From Gordonia malaquae NBRC 108250 (lineage in GTDB: Bacteria > Actinomycetota > Actinomycetes > Mycobacteriales > Mycobacteriaceae), in assembly GCF_000344135.1 (NCBI RefSeq), contig NZ_BAOP01000012.1, positions 1 through 64,000 on the forward strand: 64,000 nt of DNA, written 5' to 3'. Below, piece by piece: positions 36,987-48,772 of this stretch. A program made the translations under genes and the position numbers. The number at the start of each line of letters is the position of its first letter. The stretch's first letter is position 1. The notes under the pieces were generated by a model. That model had not been told where the DNA came from, did not search any database, and worked only from the letters and a program-made list of their open reading frames with translations.

Positions 36987-38030
36987 ATGTCAGCCAGCCC
37001 GGCACCGGCACTGCCCGTCAAGACGATCGCCTCCCACGTTCTCGTCCCTGTTCTCATCGGCATCGTCATGGCGCTCTGCTACCTGGGCGGCTTCCATAAA
37101 CCGGACCCGCATGGACTGCGTGTCGATGTCGTCGGGCAGCCCGCAGTCACGCAGCCGGTGGGGGAGGCGTTGTCGGCGAAACTCGGCGACGCCGTCGACC
37201 TGGACTACGTCACGACCGTCGGGGAGGCCCGCGCCGCCATCGAGAATCGAGAGATCGTCGCGGCGTTCGTGCCCGGCGCCGACTACAACGAAGTTCTCGT
37301 CTCCACGGCTGCGAGTGATCCGACGGCGATGGTCGCCGAGCGCATCTTCTCCTCGGTCAGTGCCCACACGCAGACCCGACTCGTCATCACCGACGTCGTG
37401 CCCGCGGATCCGGCCACCGACCCGTCCGGCCAGAGCCTGTTCTTCCTTCTTGTCGCTCTCACGGTCGGCTCTTACGGCACCGGCATCGCTATTGCCGTCG
37501 CGGGCGGCGGACGCTCGGTCGGGGTGCGCCTGGCCTTCGCAGCGGCAGCCGCAATCGTCGTCCCCGCCGTGGTCATCGCCGTCGCGTCGGCGTTCGACGC
37601 ACTGCCGGGCTCGGGCTGGGGAGTGTTCGGACTTGCGGTGTCCTACGCCCTCGCGACGATGCTGTTCGCGATCGGCCTGCATCCGCTGATCGGGCGGTTC
37701 ACGACCTTCGCCATGGTCACGATCTTCGTCGGACTCAACTTCACGACAAGTGGCGGTGTGTTCGCGCCGGCTCTTCAACCGGCCTTCTTCGGCGTCCTGC
37801 ACAACTTCTGGATCGGCGCGGGATTCAACGAGGCGGCGCGGAACCTCGCCTACTTCCCGAACCTGAGCATCGCTGGAGAGCTCGGCAAGCTGGCGGGCTG
37901 GCTTGTCGCGGCGTTGGTTCTCGTCGCGGTGGCGACCGTCGTGGAGCGACGTCGTCACGCTGTCACCGTGAAGGCGGCGCAGCCGTCACCGGCCCAGCTC
38001 TCCGAACTCGAGGAGGAGTTCGTCGCCTGA
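36987..38030 (+). CDS. YhgE/Pip-like (ABC-2/SNG1-type) membrane protein under MarR control
   Basis: 347 residues. An N-terminal transmembrane segment (VLVPVLIGIVMALCYLGGF) precedes an outside domain of about 120 residues (NREIVAAFVPGADYNEVLV). Five or six transmembrane segments follow. This is the layout of ABC-2-type permeases of the YhgE/SNG1 group, here without an ATPase gene next door. The probable role is efflux of a small molecule sensed by the divergent MarR protein. The start is the ATG at 36987 after GAAAGG. Confidence 0.78.
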   Translation: MSASPAPALPVKTIASHVLVPVLIGIVMALCYLGGFHKPDPHGLRVDVVGQPAVTQPVGEALSAKLGDAVDLDYVTTVGEARAAIENREIVAAFVPGADYNEVLVSTAASDPTAMVAERIFSSVSAHTQTRLVITDVVPADPATDPSGQSLFFLLVALTVGSYGTGIAIAVAGGGRSVGVRLAFAAAAAIVVPAVVIAVASAFDALPGSGWGVFGLAVSYALATMLFAIGLHPLIGRFTTFAMVTIFVGLNFTTSGGVFAPALQPAFFGVLHNFWIGAGFNEAARNLAYFPNLSIAGELGKLAGWLVAALVLVAVATVVERRRHAVTVKAAQPSPAQLSELEEEFVA

Positions 38031-38182
38031 CCTGCTGCTGTGTCGCCCATGCTGATCACGCCACCGTGACGACCGATAGGATGGCCGATGAACCATGCCC
38101 ACTCTTCCGGCCTGTTGTGACAGCCGAAGTGTCGTGAGCATGTCCGCAATCGCAGTAACCCTGATGCTAGGAGTCGAAACCG

Positions 38183-39859
<1,677 letters not shown>

Positions 39860-39870
39860 CAACACCGTCG

Positions 39871-39909
39871 ACGAGCCGGTTCGGAACGTGAAGTTCCGGA
39901 CCGGCTCGT
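39871..39909 (+). terminator. Terminator after ettA
   Basis: A 17-bp stem with one mismatch (39871-39887 with 39893-39909) and a GTGAA loop lies directly after the ettA stop and before the glutamate dehydrogenase leader. Confidence 0.75.
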
Positions 39910-40021
39910 GTCGTCTGCGGGGTCGGTGCGTCGGACCCGCAGACCATTCCGCCTGATACCTGCGGGTAACACGGTTGCGCCCGTAGGCTCGTCGCAGCAC
40001 GAGAGGAAGGGCGTGGAGGAA

Positions 40022-43000
40022 GTGGCCGACTTGGCGGAGCGCTATGGCGCGGACGTCCATGACCTGGCGAAGGCCCAGGTCGACAGTCAGTTCGATCGGC
40101 ACCGGGCGGTCGGTGCGGTCAGACCGCCGGGACAGGCCCGAGTCGCCGCGACCCGTATCGCAGGCGGGACGATCGAACTGCAGGTGGTGGTCGACGACGT
40201 GCCTCTGCTCGTCGAGTCGATCCTCACCGTGGTCGGAGCCGCCGGGCACTCCGTGATCCGAATCGACCACCCGGCGCTCACCGTCACCCGCGACGCGGAG
40301 GGGCGTCTCGCGGCGTCCGGCGGCGACGTCGCCGAATCGTGGATCAACGTCGCGATCGCCTCAGCGCCTGACGCCGACCTCGACGCACTCGTCCGCGCGG
40401 TGACCGCGGCGCTGTCTCGGGCGGCGTCGGTCCGTGACGACACGATCATGATGCGAGAACGCATCGCAGAAGTGATTGCGGCACTCGCTGATTCCGACGC
40501 TGATCTCGAAGACGTCCGCCTGCTCGAATGGCTCGCCGCGCGCGCCAACTTCGTCGGACTCGGATACCGGGCGGCGGGCCTCGACGCCGAAGCCGGGGAA
40601 GCACTCGGCGTATGGCGCGACCCCGACACACCACGACCCTCACCGGCCGCCGTCGGCGTCGCCGTCGACCGGGTATGGCTCCCGACCGGAGTGCTCCGCA
40701 GCACGTTCCCCGTTCTCGTCCGCGCCGCTGTCGGCGATGTGGAGCACCAGTTCGTCGGCCTGATCACCTCCACCGGGCTCTATCAGTCGGTCCGCGACAT
40801 CCCGGGTGTCCGAGCCAAGGTGCGCGCGGTCCTCGACGGCCTCGCGCTCGACGACGACTCGTACGACGGCCTCGCAGCCATCGAACTCCTCCAGACGTTC
40901 CCACTCGTCGAACTGATGGCGAGCGACGCCGACGACCTCACCGGGAGGATCGGTGAACTGCTCGACGCGCAGGCAGGTCGCACCCCGCGGTTCCAGGTTC
41001 GCGCAGGACTCGACGGGCACACCGTGACCGCGCTGGTCTTCATGCCCCGCGAGGCCTACTCGACGGCTGTCCGCACACGTGTCATCGACATCATCAAACG
41101 GGCGCACGGCGGCGATGAGACCGACTTCACCACCCGCATCTCGAACTCGCCGCTGGCTCAGCTGCAAGTGCTCATGCACGTCGGCGAGGCCACCACGCTC
41201 GCCGACGCCGCGGGCGCATCGTGCCGCGCGCAGCTGGCCGACGCCGTCCGGACGTGGGACGACCACATCCGAGACAGAGTGTCCGACGACGCGTCGCTCC
41301 GACTTCTCGGCACCGTCGCCGAGCGGTATCGCGACGAACGTGACCCCGCCGATGCGGCCGCCGACCTGCCGATCGCGGCAGGGCTGGAGCCGGGTGACCT
41401 CCATGTCGCCGTCGAGACCCCGGACTCCGGCGCCTGGACCTTCACGCTGTATCTCTGCGACCGCCAAGCCGCCCTCACCGACGTGCTGCCGATGCTGCAG
41501 AGCCTCGGACTCACGGTCGACGACGAGCATCCCCACGTCATCGACCGACCTGACGGCTCCCGAGTCTGGATCTACGAGTTCACCGTTCAGCCCGCTCCAG
41601 GCGTCGACGTGGAACAAACCCCGGACCTGCCCGAACGTGTCGCGGACGCCTTCCGCCGGATGTGGCGCGGCGAAGCGGACATCGACGGTCTCGGCGAACT
41701 CGTCCTTCGAGCAGGACTGTCGGCGCGGTGGGTCGCGATGCTCCGCACCTACGCCCGCTACCTCGGCCAGTGCGGATTCGGGTACACCCTCGCGCACATC
41801 GCGACCGTCCTGGGCGAGCACCGTGACGCGACGGCTGCCCTCGTCGACCTGTTCGAGGCGTCGTTCGACCCCGACACCGCAGACGATCAGCGGCGCGTCG
41901 AGGCGTCCGAACGCCTGGACCGGCATATCGCAGGCATCCTCAGCCTCGACGCCGACCGAGTGGTGTCAGCTCTCGCAGCGACTGTCCGGGCCACTCTGCG
42001 CACCACCTTCTACATCGACGCCGACGGCTGGACCAGGCCGACGATCGCAGTGAAGCTCAGCACCGGTGATCTCGCGCACGCGCCCGCGCCGCGCCCCAAG
42101 TACGAGATCTTCGTGCACTCGCCCCTCGTCGAAGGCGTGCATCTCCGGTTCGGTGACGTCTCGCGCGGTGGCCTGCGCTGGTCCGACCGGTTGGAGGACT
42201 TCCGCACCGAGATCCTCGGTCTGGTGAAGGCGCAGGCGGTGAAGAACGCCGTGATCGTGCCGGTCGGCGCCAAGGGCGGATTCGTCGTGCGACGGGGACC
42301 GGCTACCCGCGACGAGGGAATCGAGTGCTACCGGGCGTTCATCGCGTCACTCCTGCAGCTCACCGACGATCTCGACACCGCGACCGGTGCGGTCCTGCAC
42401 CCGCCGCGCGTCGTGCGGCGCGACGGCGACGATCCGTACCTCGTCGTCGCGGCCGACAAGGGCACCGCGTCGTTCTCCGACATCGCGAACAGCGTGTCCG
42501 CACACTACGACTTCTGGCTCGGTGACGCATTCGCGTCCGGCGGGTCCGTCGGATACGACCACAAGGCGATGGGCATCACCGCCCGCGGTGCGTGGGAGAG
42601 CGTGAAGCGCCACTTCTGGGAGATGGGCGTCGACGTCCAGACACAAGACTTCACCGCAGTCGGCGTGGGCGACATGAGCGGCGATGTGTTCGGCAACGGC
42701 ATGCTCGCCTCCCGGCACACGCGACTGGTCGCCGCGTTCGATCACCGCCACGTCTTCGTCGACCCGAACCCCGACGCGGCGTCGTCGTACGTCGAGCGTG
42801 AACGACTGTTCCGGCTGCCACGATCGTCGTGGGCCGACTACAACACCTCGCTGATCTCCGCGGGCGGCGGCGTGTGGCCGCGCGACGTGAAGTCGATCCC
42901 GATCAGCCCTGCGATGCGGTCGGCGCTCGGCCTGGCCGACGATGTGACCGAATTGTCTCCGCCGGAACTGCTGCGCAGTGTGCTGCTGGCGCCCGTCGAT

Positions 43001-44545
43001 CTGCTGTTCAACGGCGGTATCGGCACCTATGTCAAGGCGTCGGACGAAGCCGACGCCGAGGTCGGCGACAAGGCCAACGATCCGATCCGAGTGACCGGCT
43101 CGCAGCTTCGTGTGAAGGTGGTCGGCGAGGGCGGCAACCTCGGCGTCACCGAACACGGACGCATCGAGGCCGACCTGTCGGGAGTTCGGATCAACAGTGA
43201 CGCACTGGACAACTCCGCCGGCGTCGACTGCTCCGATCACGAGGTGAACATCAAGGTCCTGCTCGACTCGCAGATCGCGTCGGGGGCTCTCGACGCGGAC
43301 GATCGTGTGAGCTTCCTCGAGTCGATGACCGACGACGTCGCCGCGCTCGTCCTCGCCGACAACATCGCGCAGAACGCCGAACTCGGCGTCGCGCGCGGTA
43401 CGGCTGTCGATGATGTCGAACTGCATGCCCGAATCCTGACCGAACTGGCCGAGGCCGGCGTCGACCTGGCTCTGGAGGCGTTGCCGACGCCGACCAAGCT
43501 CCGCGCGCGGCGTGCGGGTGAGCTCGGTCGAGGCCTCACCAGCCCCGAGCTGGCCACGGTGATGGCGCACGTCAAACTGCTCACCAAGGGCAGGCTGCTC
43601 GCCTCGAACCTGCCGGACAACGACCTGTTCATTCCGATGGCCGCCGCGTACTTCCCGGAGCCTGTCCGCGACCGGTTCGCCGACGGGATCGCGGGTCACC
43701 GGCTTCGTCGCGAGATCGTCACCACCTGCCTGGTGAACCAGATCGTCGACGACGGCGGCATCGCGCATCTGCTGACGATCGCCGAGTCGACCGGAGCCGA
43801 CACCGGTGAGGGCGCTCGCGGCTTCGTCGTGTCCAACGACGTGTTCGGGCTCAGCGCGCTGATCGGCTCGATCCGCGGCAGGCGGATCCCCGCCGCGACC
43901 GGCGACGCGATGACCTCTCGAGTGAGGCGTCTGTTGGCGACCTCGTCCCGGTGGCTGCTGGCACACCGCCCGCAGCCGCTCGCCATCGCGGCCGAGGCCA
44001 CTCGGTACAACGACGTGTCGGTGCTCGCCCCGAGGCTGGGGGAATGGCTGCGGCGCGCGAGCGCCGACGCCGTCGAGGCGACCGCCTCCGAGTACACCGC
44101 CGCGGGCGTGGACGCGGAGCTGGCCCGGGTCGTCGCCGAGGTCCCGTACCGGGTCCACTTGCTCGACGTCCACGACCTCGCCGAGATCGAGGACCGTGAT
44201 CCAGACGAGGTCGGCGACCTGTTGTTCGCGGTACTCGACCACTTCGGGATCGACCGTCTGATCGCGGCGGTCGACGGGTTGCCGCACGGTGACCGGTGGG
44301 ACCTGCTCGCCAGGGTGGCGTTGCACGACGACCTGCTCGCCGTGCTGCGCGGCCTCACCGGATCGATTCTGGCGATGAGCGAACCCGACGAGACATCGGA
44401 GCAGAAGATGTCCGAATGGTCGTCCGCGCGCACGGCCCTTCTGCAGCGCGCGAGAGGGACTCTCGAGGAGCTCACGGCGGCCGACAGTTGGGACATCGCC
44501 ACGCTGTCGGTTGCGGTTCGGGCGTTGCGTAGTGTGATCGGGTAG
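40022..44545 (+). CDS. gdh: NAD-specific glutamate dehydrogenase, large (GDH-180 class)
   Basis: About 1507 residues. The catalytic part has KYEIFVHSPLVEGVHLRFGD, RGGLRWSDRLEDFRTEILGL, KNAVIVPVGAKGGFV, and the NAD-binding VKVVGEGGNLGVTEHGR. The long N-terminal part holds ACT-like regulatory domains, and a C-terminal helical extension is present. It oxidises glutamate to 2-oxoglutarate and ammonium. I take GTG 40022 because AGGAAGG lies 11 nt upstream. GTG 40013 is too close to it. In M. tuberculosis the orthologue Rv2476c is also beside ettA. Confidence 0.94.
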   Translation: MADLAERYGADVHDLAKAQVDSQFDRHRAVGAVRPPGQARVAATRIAGGTIELQVVVDDVPLLVESILTVVGAAGHSVIRIDHPALTVTRDAEGRLAASGGDVAESWINVAIASAPDADLDALVRAVTAALSRAASVRDDTIMMRERIAEVIAALADSDADLEDVRLLEWLAARANFVGLGYRAAGLDAEAGEALGVWRDPDTPRPSPAAVGVAVDRVWLPTGVLRSTFPVLVRAAVGDVEHQFVGLITSTGLYQSVRDIPGVRAKVRAVLDGLALDDDSYDGLAAIELLQTFPLVELMASDADDLTGRIGELLDAQAGRTPRFQVRAGLDGHTVTALVFMPREAYSTAVRTRVIDIIKRAHGGDETDFTTRISNSPLAQLQVLMHVGEATTLADAAGASCRAQLADAVRTWDDHIRDRVSDDASLRLLGTVAERYRDERDPADAAADLPIAAGLEPGDLHVAVETPDSGAWTFTLYLCDRQAALTDVLPMLQSLGLTVDDEHPHVIDRPDGSRVWIYEFTVQPAPGVDVEQTPDLPERVADAFRRMWRGEADIDGLGELVLRAGLSARWVAMLRTYARYLGQCGFGYTLAHIATVLGEHRDATAALVDLFEASFDPDTADDQRRVEASERLDRHIAGILSLDADRVVSALAATVRATLRTTFYIDADGWTRPTIAVKLSTGDLAHAPAPRPKYEIFVHSPLVEGVHLRFGDVSRGGLRWSDRLEDFRTEILGLVKAQAVKNAVIVPVGAKGGFVVRRGPATRDEGIECYRAFIASLLQLTDDLDTATGAVLHPPRVVRRDGDDPYLVVAADKGTASFSDIANSVSAHYDFWLGDAFASGGSVGYDHKAMGITARGAWESVKRHFWEMGVDVQTQDFTAVGVGDMSGDVFGNGMLASRHTRLVAAFDHRHVFVDPNPDAASSYVERERLFRLPRSSWADYNTSLISAGGGVWPRDVKSIPISPAMRSALGLADDVTELSPPELLRSVLLAPVDLLFNGGIGTYVKASDEADAEVGDKANDPIRVTGSQLRVKVVGEGGNLGVTEHGRIEADLSGVRINSDALDNSAGVDCSDHEVNIKVLLDSQIASGALDADDRVSFLESMTDDVAALVLADNIAQNAELGVARGTAVDDVELHARILTELAEAGVDLALEALPTPTKLRARRAGELGRGLTSPELATVMAHVKLLTKGRLLASNLPDNDLFIPMAAAYFPEPVRDRFADGIAGHRLRREIVTTCLVNQIVDDGGIAHLLTIAESTGADTGEGARGFVVSNDVFGLSALIGSIRGRRIPAATGDAMTSRVRRLLATSSRWLLAHRPQPLAIAAEATRYNDVSVLAPRLGEWLRRASADAVEATASEYTAAGVDAELARVVAEVPYRVHLLDVHDLAEIEDRDPDEVGDLLFAVLDHFGIDRLIAAVDGLPHGDRWDLLARVALHDDLLAVLRGLTGSILAMSEPDETSEQKMSEWSSARTALLQRARGTLEELTAADSWDIATLSVAVRALRSVIG

Positions 44546-44590
44546 GAGCGGCTGGTCCGACGGCCGCCGACGATGAAGGGGGCCGCCGGA

Positions 44591-45073
44591 ATGACCGACC
44601 CGATTGCAGTGACCGATGCCGAACGTCGATTGTTCGACGACGGTGGACGACGCACCGACTCCGGGTACGTCGTCTCGGTACCGGTCCGATGGTCGGACAT
44701 GGACGTCTACCAGCACATCAACCATGCGCGCATGGTGACGCTGCTCGAAGAGGCCCGCATCCCGTGGCTGTTCTACGACGACAAACCGACCGTGCTGTTG
44801 CGCAAGGGCTGCCTCGTCGCCGACCTGCACGTGAAGTACCAGGGACAGATCAGGCACGACGAGTCGCCGATCTCGGTGACCATGCATGTCGAGCGACTTC
44901 GTGCGGTGGACTTCACCGTCGGGTACGAGGTGCGGCCCCGTGGAGCGGACCTCGACTCGAAGCCTGCCGTCGTCGCATCGACCCAGCTCGTGTCGTTCGA
45001 CATCGACACCCAGCGTCCTCGGAGGATGACGGCCGAGGAGAAGGCGTACCTCGCGTCCTTCCAGCGGTCGTGA
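44591..45073 (+). CDS. Acyl-CoA thioesterase (hotdog fold, 4HBT type)
   Basis: 160 residues from ATG 44591, which has AAGGGGG upstream. An ATG at 44573 would add 6 residues. It has the hotdog signature WSDMDVYQHINHARMVTLLEEAR, with the catalytic Asp and His, and LHVKYQGQIRHDE. Orthologous in place to Rv2475c. Probably hydrolyses acyl-CoA esters. Close to the following gene (2-bp gap). Confidence 0.88.
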   Translation: MTDPIAVTDAERRLFDDGGRRTDSGYVVSVPVRWSDMDVYQHINHARMVTLLEEARIPWLFYDDKPTVLLRKGCLVADLHVKYQGQIRHDESPISVTMHVERLRAVDFTVGYEVRPRGADLDSKPAVVASTQLVSFDIDTQRPRRMTAEEKAYLASFQRS

Positions 45074-45075
45074 CG

Positions 45076-45753
45076 ATGTCCACACGCGGCGTCACGCCGC
45101 ACCGGGACTCCGATCGGGCCGATCTCGCAGCATTCGTGTCTCGTGCACGACGCGTCGACGATTCGGGCGTGCTGCGCATTCACTCTCGTCCCGACTCCCG
45201 TGTGGGACTCTGGGTCCGCACCGGCTTCGACGTTCTGGCGACCCGATCGATCTTCGGCTCCGTCGAGCCGGGCGACGTGATCGCCGACGCCGTCGTCATG
45301 TCGTCGGCCCTTGCCGCGGGCGACGCGGTGATCGGTGTGGGTGCGCCGCCGACGATCGCCTGGCAGGGCGCACTTCCCGGCGCCAACGGTTTCGTCCAGG
45401 TGGACGATGTCCCTGCGCGTGACGTCATCGACCTCGCTCGTCGCGGAGCAGGGGTGGCGCGCGACGAGTCGGGAGCGCTCGGGCCCGCCTCGTCACTGCT
45501 CGACCAGAAGGTCCTGTCCGTCGTCGAGGGCGATCTGAGTGTCGACGTCACGATGAGAGCGGTGTTCGCGCTGACGGCGATGGGATTCGTCCGCGATGCC
45601 GCGGGCCGGGAGATCACCTCCGAATCGCCGCTCGACGCGATCGCGCCGGACGAACCGGTCCGTGTCCGCGCATCAGGCGCGTGGGTTCGCATCGACGCCC
45701 GTTTCGGGTCCGTCTACCAACGACGCTCGTCGCTGAATCTCAACGTCGGCTAA
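45076..45753 (+). CDS. Conserved hypothetical protein (Rv2474c position)
   Basis: 225 residues with no signal peptide. Notable segments are GLWVRTGFDVLATRSIFG, ALPGANGFVQVDDVPARDVID, SLLDQKVLSVV and a beta-rich end VRASGAWVRIDARFG. It keeps the position of M. tuberculosis Rv2474c, after the thioesterase. I know no function. It is probably co-transcribed with gdh and the thioesterase. Confidence 0.8.
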   Translation: MSTRGVTPHRDSDRADLAAFVSRARRVDDSGVLRIHSRPDSRVGLWVRTGFDVLATRSIFGSVEPGDVIADAVVMSSALAAGDAVIGVGAPPTIAWQGALPGANGFVQVDDVPARDVIDLARRGAGVARDESGALGPASSLLDQKVLSVVEGDLSVDVTMRAVFALTAMGFVRDAAGREITSESPLDAIAPDEPVRVRASGAWVRIDARFGSVYQRRSSLNLNVG

Positions 45754-45757
45754 GTCT

Positions 45758-45833
45758 TCTCGACTCCGACGCTCGTCGAGCGTTCCCTTCGTTCGTCGAG
45801 CGTTCCCTTCGTTCGTCGAGCGCAGTCGAGACG
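45758..45833. repeat. Intergenic palindromic repeat cluster
   Basis: Two 20-bp tandem units (GYTCGTCGAGCGTTCCCTTC at 45771-45790 and 45791-45810) lead into the 20-mer CGTCGAGCGCAGTCGAGACG (45814-45833). The left edge TCTCGACT (45758-45765) is the inverse of AGTCGAGA (45824-45831). The cluster lies between two convergent genes and may act as their terminator. The 20-mer also occurs inside other genes of this window. Confidence 0.85.
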
Positions 45834-45843
45834 CAGAGACGTG

Positions 45844-47442
45844 TCAGACGAGCCAGGCAGCGGTGTTCGGCGGGAGGAGACCCGCGTCGAGGGGAGTGCT
45901 GACGAGGAGAACCTGCCCCGGAGGCAGGGGGACGGGGACGTCGGAGGCGTTGAGCGCGCAGATCAGTCCGCCGGGACGACGGAACGCGATGCAGCCGTCC
46001 GGGGCGCCGTACCACTCGACGGTGTCGCCGGAGAACTCTGGCCGGTTGTACCGCAGCTCAAGCGCTTGCCGGTAGAGCGACAGCGTCGAGAAGATGTCTT
46101 CCAGTTGGGCTTCGACAGTCAGCGACGCCCATTCCGCCGGAATCGGCAGCCAGGTGTCGGCGCTGGAACTGAAGCCGAACGGCGGCTCGGTTCCCTCCCA
46201 CGGCAGGGGGACGCGGCACTCGTCGCGTCCGCGGTCGGTGTGGCCCGAGTTCTCCCACACCGGGTCGACGAGCGCGTCGTCGGGCAGGTCGGCGTTCGGG
46301 AGGCCGAGCTCGGCGCCGTTGTAGATGAACACGGTGCCGGGCAGAGCGAGTTCCACAAGCGCCATCGCTCGCGCGCGCAGTTCGCCGATCCCGGTGTCCC
46401 CGGCGGGCGCGTACCTCGACACCTCACGCGGCACGTCGTGATTCGACAGCGTCCACGTCGGTGTCGCGCCGACGAGGTCGGTAGCCGCCAACGACGATGC
46501 GATGGCCTCACGGATCTGGTCGCCGTCGAAGTCGACGGTCGCGAGACGGAAATTGAATCCGAGGTGCAGCTCGTCGGGGCGGACGTACTTGGCGAACGCC
46601 TCGTTCGACTCGACCCAGACCTCGCCGACGTTGAACGTGCCCGGATAGTCGTCCATCACGGCGTGGATCGCCCGGTGGATCGCGTGCACACCCTCGCGGT
46701 TGAAGCGGGGGTCGTCGTCGGTGTGCTTGAGAATCTCCGACGGATGTTCCATGTCGGGGAGGCCTTCGGGTTTGGCCATCCCGTGGGAGACGTCGATCCG
46801 GAAGCCGTCGACGCCGCGGTCGAGCCAGAAGCGCATCGTTGTGCGCAGATCCTCGAGGACTTCTAGGTTGTCCCAGTTCAGGTCGGGCTGCTGCGGTGCG
46901 AACAGGTGCATGTACCACTGGCCCGGCGTGCCGTCGGGTTCAGTGATCCGACTCCAGGCCGGGCCGCCGAAGACGCTCGTCCAGTTGTTCGGCGGGAGGG
47001 ACCCGTCGTCGCCGAGACCGTCGCGGAAGATGTATCGCGCACGTTCACGGCTGCCGGGTCCGGCGGCCAGCGCAGCGGTGAACCATGCGTGCTGATCGCT
47101 CGTGTGGTTGGGGACGAGGTCCATGGTGACGCGGATGTCGCGGTCGTGAGCCTCACGCACCAGCCGGTCGAACACGGAGAGGTCGCCGAACAGTGGGTCG
47201 ATGTCCCGCGGGTCTGACACGTCGTAGCCGTGATCGGCCATGGGCGACCGCATGATCGGCGACAGCCAGATCGCGTCGACGCCCAACAACTCGAGGTAGC
47301 CGAGCTTGTCGATGACGCCGGCGAGATCGCCGACTCCGTCACCGTTCAGGTCCGAGAACGATCGCGGATACACCTGATAGACCACGGCGGACCGCCACCA
47401 GTCATCGGCCGGTCCCGAATTGCTCACGTACTGTTCGCTCAC
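45844..47442 (-). CDS. aglA: Alpha-glucosidase, GH13 family
   Basis: 532 residues. It has the GH13 regions VDAIWLSPIMRSP, DLVPNHTSD, GFRIDVSHGM (nucleophile Asp), GEVWVES (acid Glu) and LSNHDVPRE (third acidic residue). It has the length and order of oligo-1,6-glucosidase/alpha-glucosidase proteins. Directly downstream of glbO (19-bp gap), as in M. tuberculosis Rv2471/Rv2470. Likely splits terminal glucose from malto- or isomalto-oligosaccharides in the cytoplasm. Confidence 0.93.
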   Translation of the reverse strand: MSEQYVSNSGPADDWWRSAVVYQVYPRSFSDLNGDGVGDLAGVIDKLGYLELLGVDAIWLSPIMRSPMADHGYDVSDPRDIDPLFGDLSVFDRLVREAHDRDIRVTMDLVPNHTSDQHAWFTAALAAGPGSRERARYIFRDGLGDDGSLPPNNWTSVFGGPAWSRITEPDGTPGQWYMHLFAPQQPDLNWDNLEVLEDLRTTMRFWLDRGVDGFRIDVSHGMAKPEGLPDMEHPSEILKHTDDDPRFNREGVHAIHRAIHAVMDDYPGTFNVGEVWVESNEAFAKYVRPDELHLGFNFRLATVDFDGDQIREAIASSLAATDLVGATPTWTLSNHDVPREVSRYAPAGDTGIGELRARAMALVELALPGTVFIYNGAELGLPNADLPDDALVDPVWENSGHTDRGRDECRVPLPWEGTEPPFGFSSSADTWLPIPAEWASLTVEAQLEDIFSTLSLYRQALELRYNRPEFSGDTVEWYGAPDGCIAFRRPGGLICALNASDVPVPLPPGQVLLVSTPLDAGLLPPNTAAWLV

Positions 47443-47461
47443 GTACGCGATTGTTTCACAG

Positions 47462-47854
47462 TCAGATGGGGCTGTTGATCAACGAATCGGCCGCCATCTC
47501 CATGTATGCGAGGAGTCGGGCCCGATGGTCGTCGTCGAGGACGTCCGATTCGACGGTTCCGATCGCGATCCGCATGCACCGCAGCCACGCGTCACGCTCG
47601 AGGGGGCCGACCTTGTACGGGACGTGGCGCATGCGCAGTCGTGGGTGACCGCGTTCGTCCGAATAGGTGTGCGGTCCGCCCCAGTACTGCTCGAGGAACA
47701 TGCGGAGGCGCCGCTCGGCCGGTCCGAGGTCCTCCTCGGGGTACATCGGGCGCAGAATCTCGTCGGACGCGACCTCCGCATAGAACGCCGCGGTGATCCG
47801 CTCGAACGTCGCGTGGCCGCCGACCTCGTCGTAAAAGGTGCTCACGACGCCCAT
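47462..47854 (-). CDS. glbO: Group II truncated haemoglobin
   Basis: 130 residues. It has [22 protein letters not shown], the distal-side segment with [26 protein letters not shown] (Tyr and Trp residues of group II, proximal His) and [10 protein letters not shown]. Matches mycobacterial HbO (Rv2470) in size and neighbour. It binds O2 and may help respiration or NO/peroxide defence. Confidence 0.96.
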   Translation of the reverse strand: MGVVSTFYDEVGGHATFERITAAFYAEVASDEILRPMYPEEDLGPAERRLRMFLEQYWGGPHTYSDERGHPRLRMRHVPYKVGPLERDAWLRCMRIAIGTVESDVLDDDHRARLLAYMEMAADSLINSPI

Positions 47855-48018
47855 TGTCCATGACAGGAGTCGTCTGCGACGTCGATGGCCGTCGTCTACG
47901 ACGCTGCGTAGGCCCTATCGCGACACCGGTCGGAGCCGTGAGCTAAATTAGTCAACGATGACCTGCACCTGGCGGGTCGTGTGCGCTCAACTCCAGGCGC
48001 GAGTCGAAAGGGTGGGGT

Positions 48019-48267
48019 GTGGACCAGCTCATAGTTCCCGTCGGTGTGACGGTCACCGCGCTGTGCGTGCTCTCAGTGATTCTCTGTGTCGTCGCGATGG
48101 CCTTCTCCTGGGGCGTCAAGCGTCCCGAGGTCAAGGAATACACGCTCGACCAGCGGTGGGACCGCGGACCGGCGTTGTTCACCGCGACCGACATCGATCC
48201 GATGACTCTCGCCCGGCACACCGAGCCCGGCGACACCGAGGGAGGTTCCGCAAGTGGCAAGTGGTGA
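48019..48267 (+). CDS. Small single-pass membrane protein upstream of DUF5130 gene
   Basis: 82 residues, GTG start with AAAGG upstream. One transmembrane helix near residues 5-32 (VGVTVTALCVLSVILCVVAMAF) is followed by an acidic polar tail. It overlaps the next gene by 14 bp, so the two are translated together. I do not know its function. The membrane anchor may bring the partner to the membrane. Confidence 0.75.
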   Translation: MDQLIVPVGVTVTALCVLSVILCVVAMAFSWGVKRPEVKEYTLDQRWDRGPALFTATDIDPMTLARHTEPGDTEGGSASGKW

Positions 48268-48721
48268 CATCGCGCACGTCGATCCGGCGTCGCTCCCGAT
48301 CGGTTCGGCCGTCACGTCCAGCGGTCGCGTGTCCGCGGCCCTCTACCCGGGCCAGGGTTTCGGCACCCCGCCGCTGAGCCAGGATGACCTGATCCTGCTC
48401 GACGACACGCTCAAGGAGACCAGCGAAGTGGCCCGCGTGCGCTTCTCGGTCTTCATCGGCGATCTCGGCTCCGACGTCGTCGCAGGTGCGCGTGCCGCGC
48501 TCGCGAAGGCGCCCGAGCCCTACAATGGCGCGCTCCTCGCCGTCTCTCCGAACTCGCGCGACGTTGTTGTGGTGTCGGGATCGGACGTCGCGGGTCGTGT
48601 CAACGATCGTGTCGCCGAACTCGGTGTCTCGGCAGCTCTCTCGGCGTTCAAGCAGGGTGAGCTCGTCGACGGACTCGTCTCTGCGCTGCGCGTGATGGCC
48701 ACCGCCGTCGCCCGCCCCTGA
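48254..48721 (+). CDS. DUF5130 family protein (TPM-like domain)
   Basis: 155 residues, GTG start. It shows GRVSAALYPGQGFGTPPLSQDDLILLDDTLKE and RVRFSVFIGDLGSD. It corresponds to M. tuberculosis Rv2468c by sequence style and place between glbO and pepN. It resembles the TPM fold. The biochemical role is unknown. Confidence 0.82.
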   Translation: MASGDIAHVDPASLPIGSAVTSSGRVSAALYPGQGFGTPPLSQDDLILLDDTLKETSEVARVRFSVFIGDLGSDVVAGARAALAKAPEPYNGALLAVSPNSRDVVVVSGSDVAGRVNDRVAELGVSAALSAFKQGELVDGLVSALRVMATAVARP

Positions 48722-48736
48722 TCTGACCTGTTCTAC

Positions 48737-48772
48737 GCGAAGGACCCCGGCCCGACGGCCGGGGTCCTTCGC
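48737..48772 (+). terminator. Strong intrinsic terminator
   Basis: A perfect 16-bp stem (48737-48752 with 48757-48772) with a 4-nt loop, followed by TGTTCT. It ends the DUF5130 transcript and probably also the convergent ligase transcript. Confidence 0.9.

Noticed and set aside
42347-45085. A 912-codon open frame on the minus strand
   Set aside because: Antisense to the glutamate dehydrogenase and thioesterase. The residue mix (Arg, Val, His, Gly, Asp) is that of a shadow frame and no motif is present.
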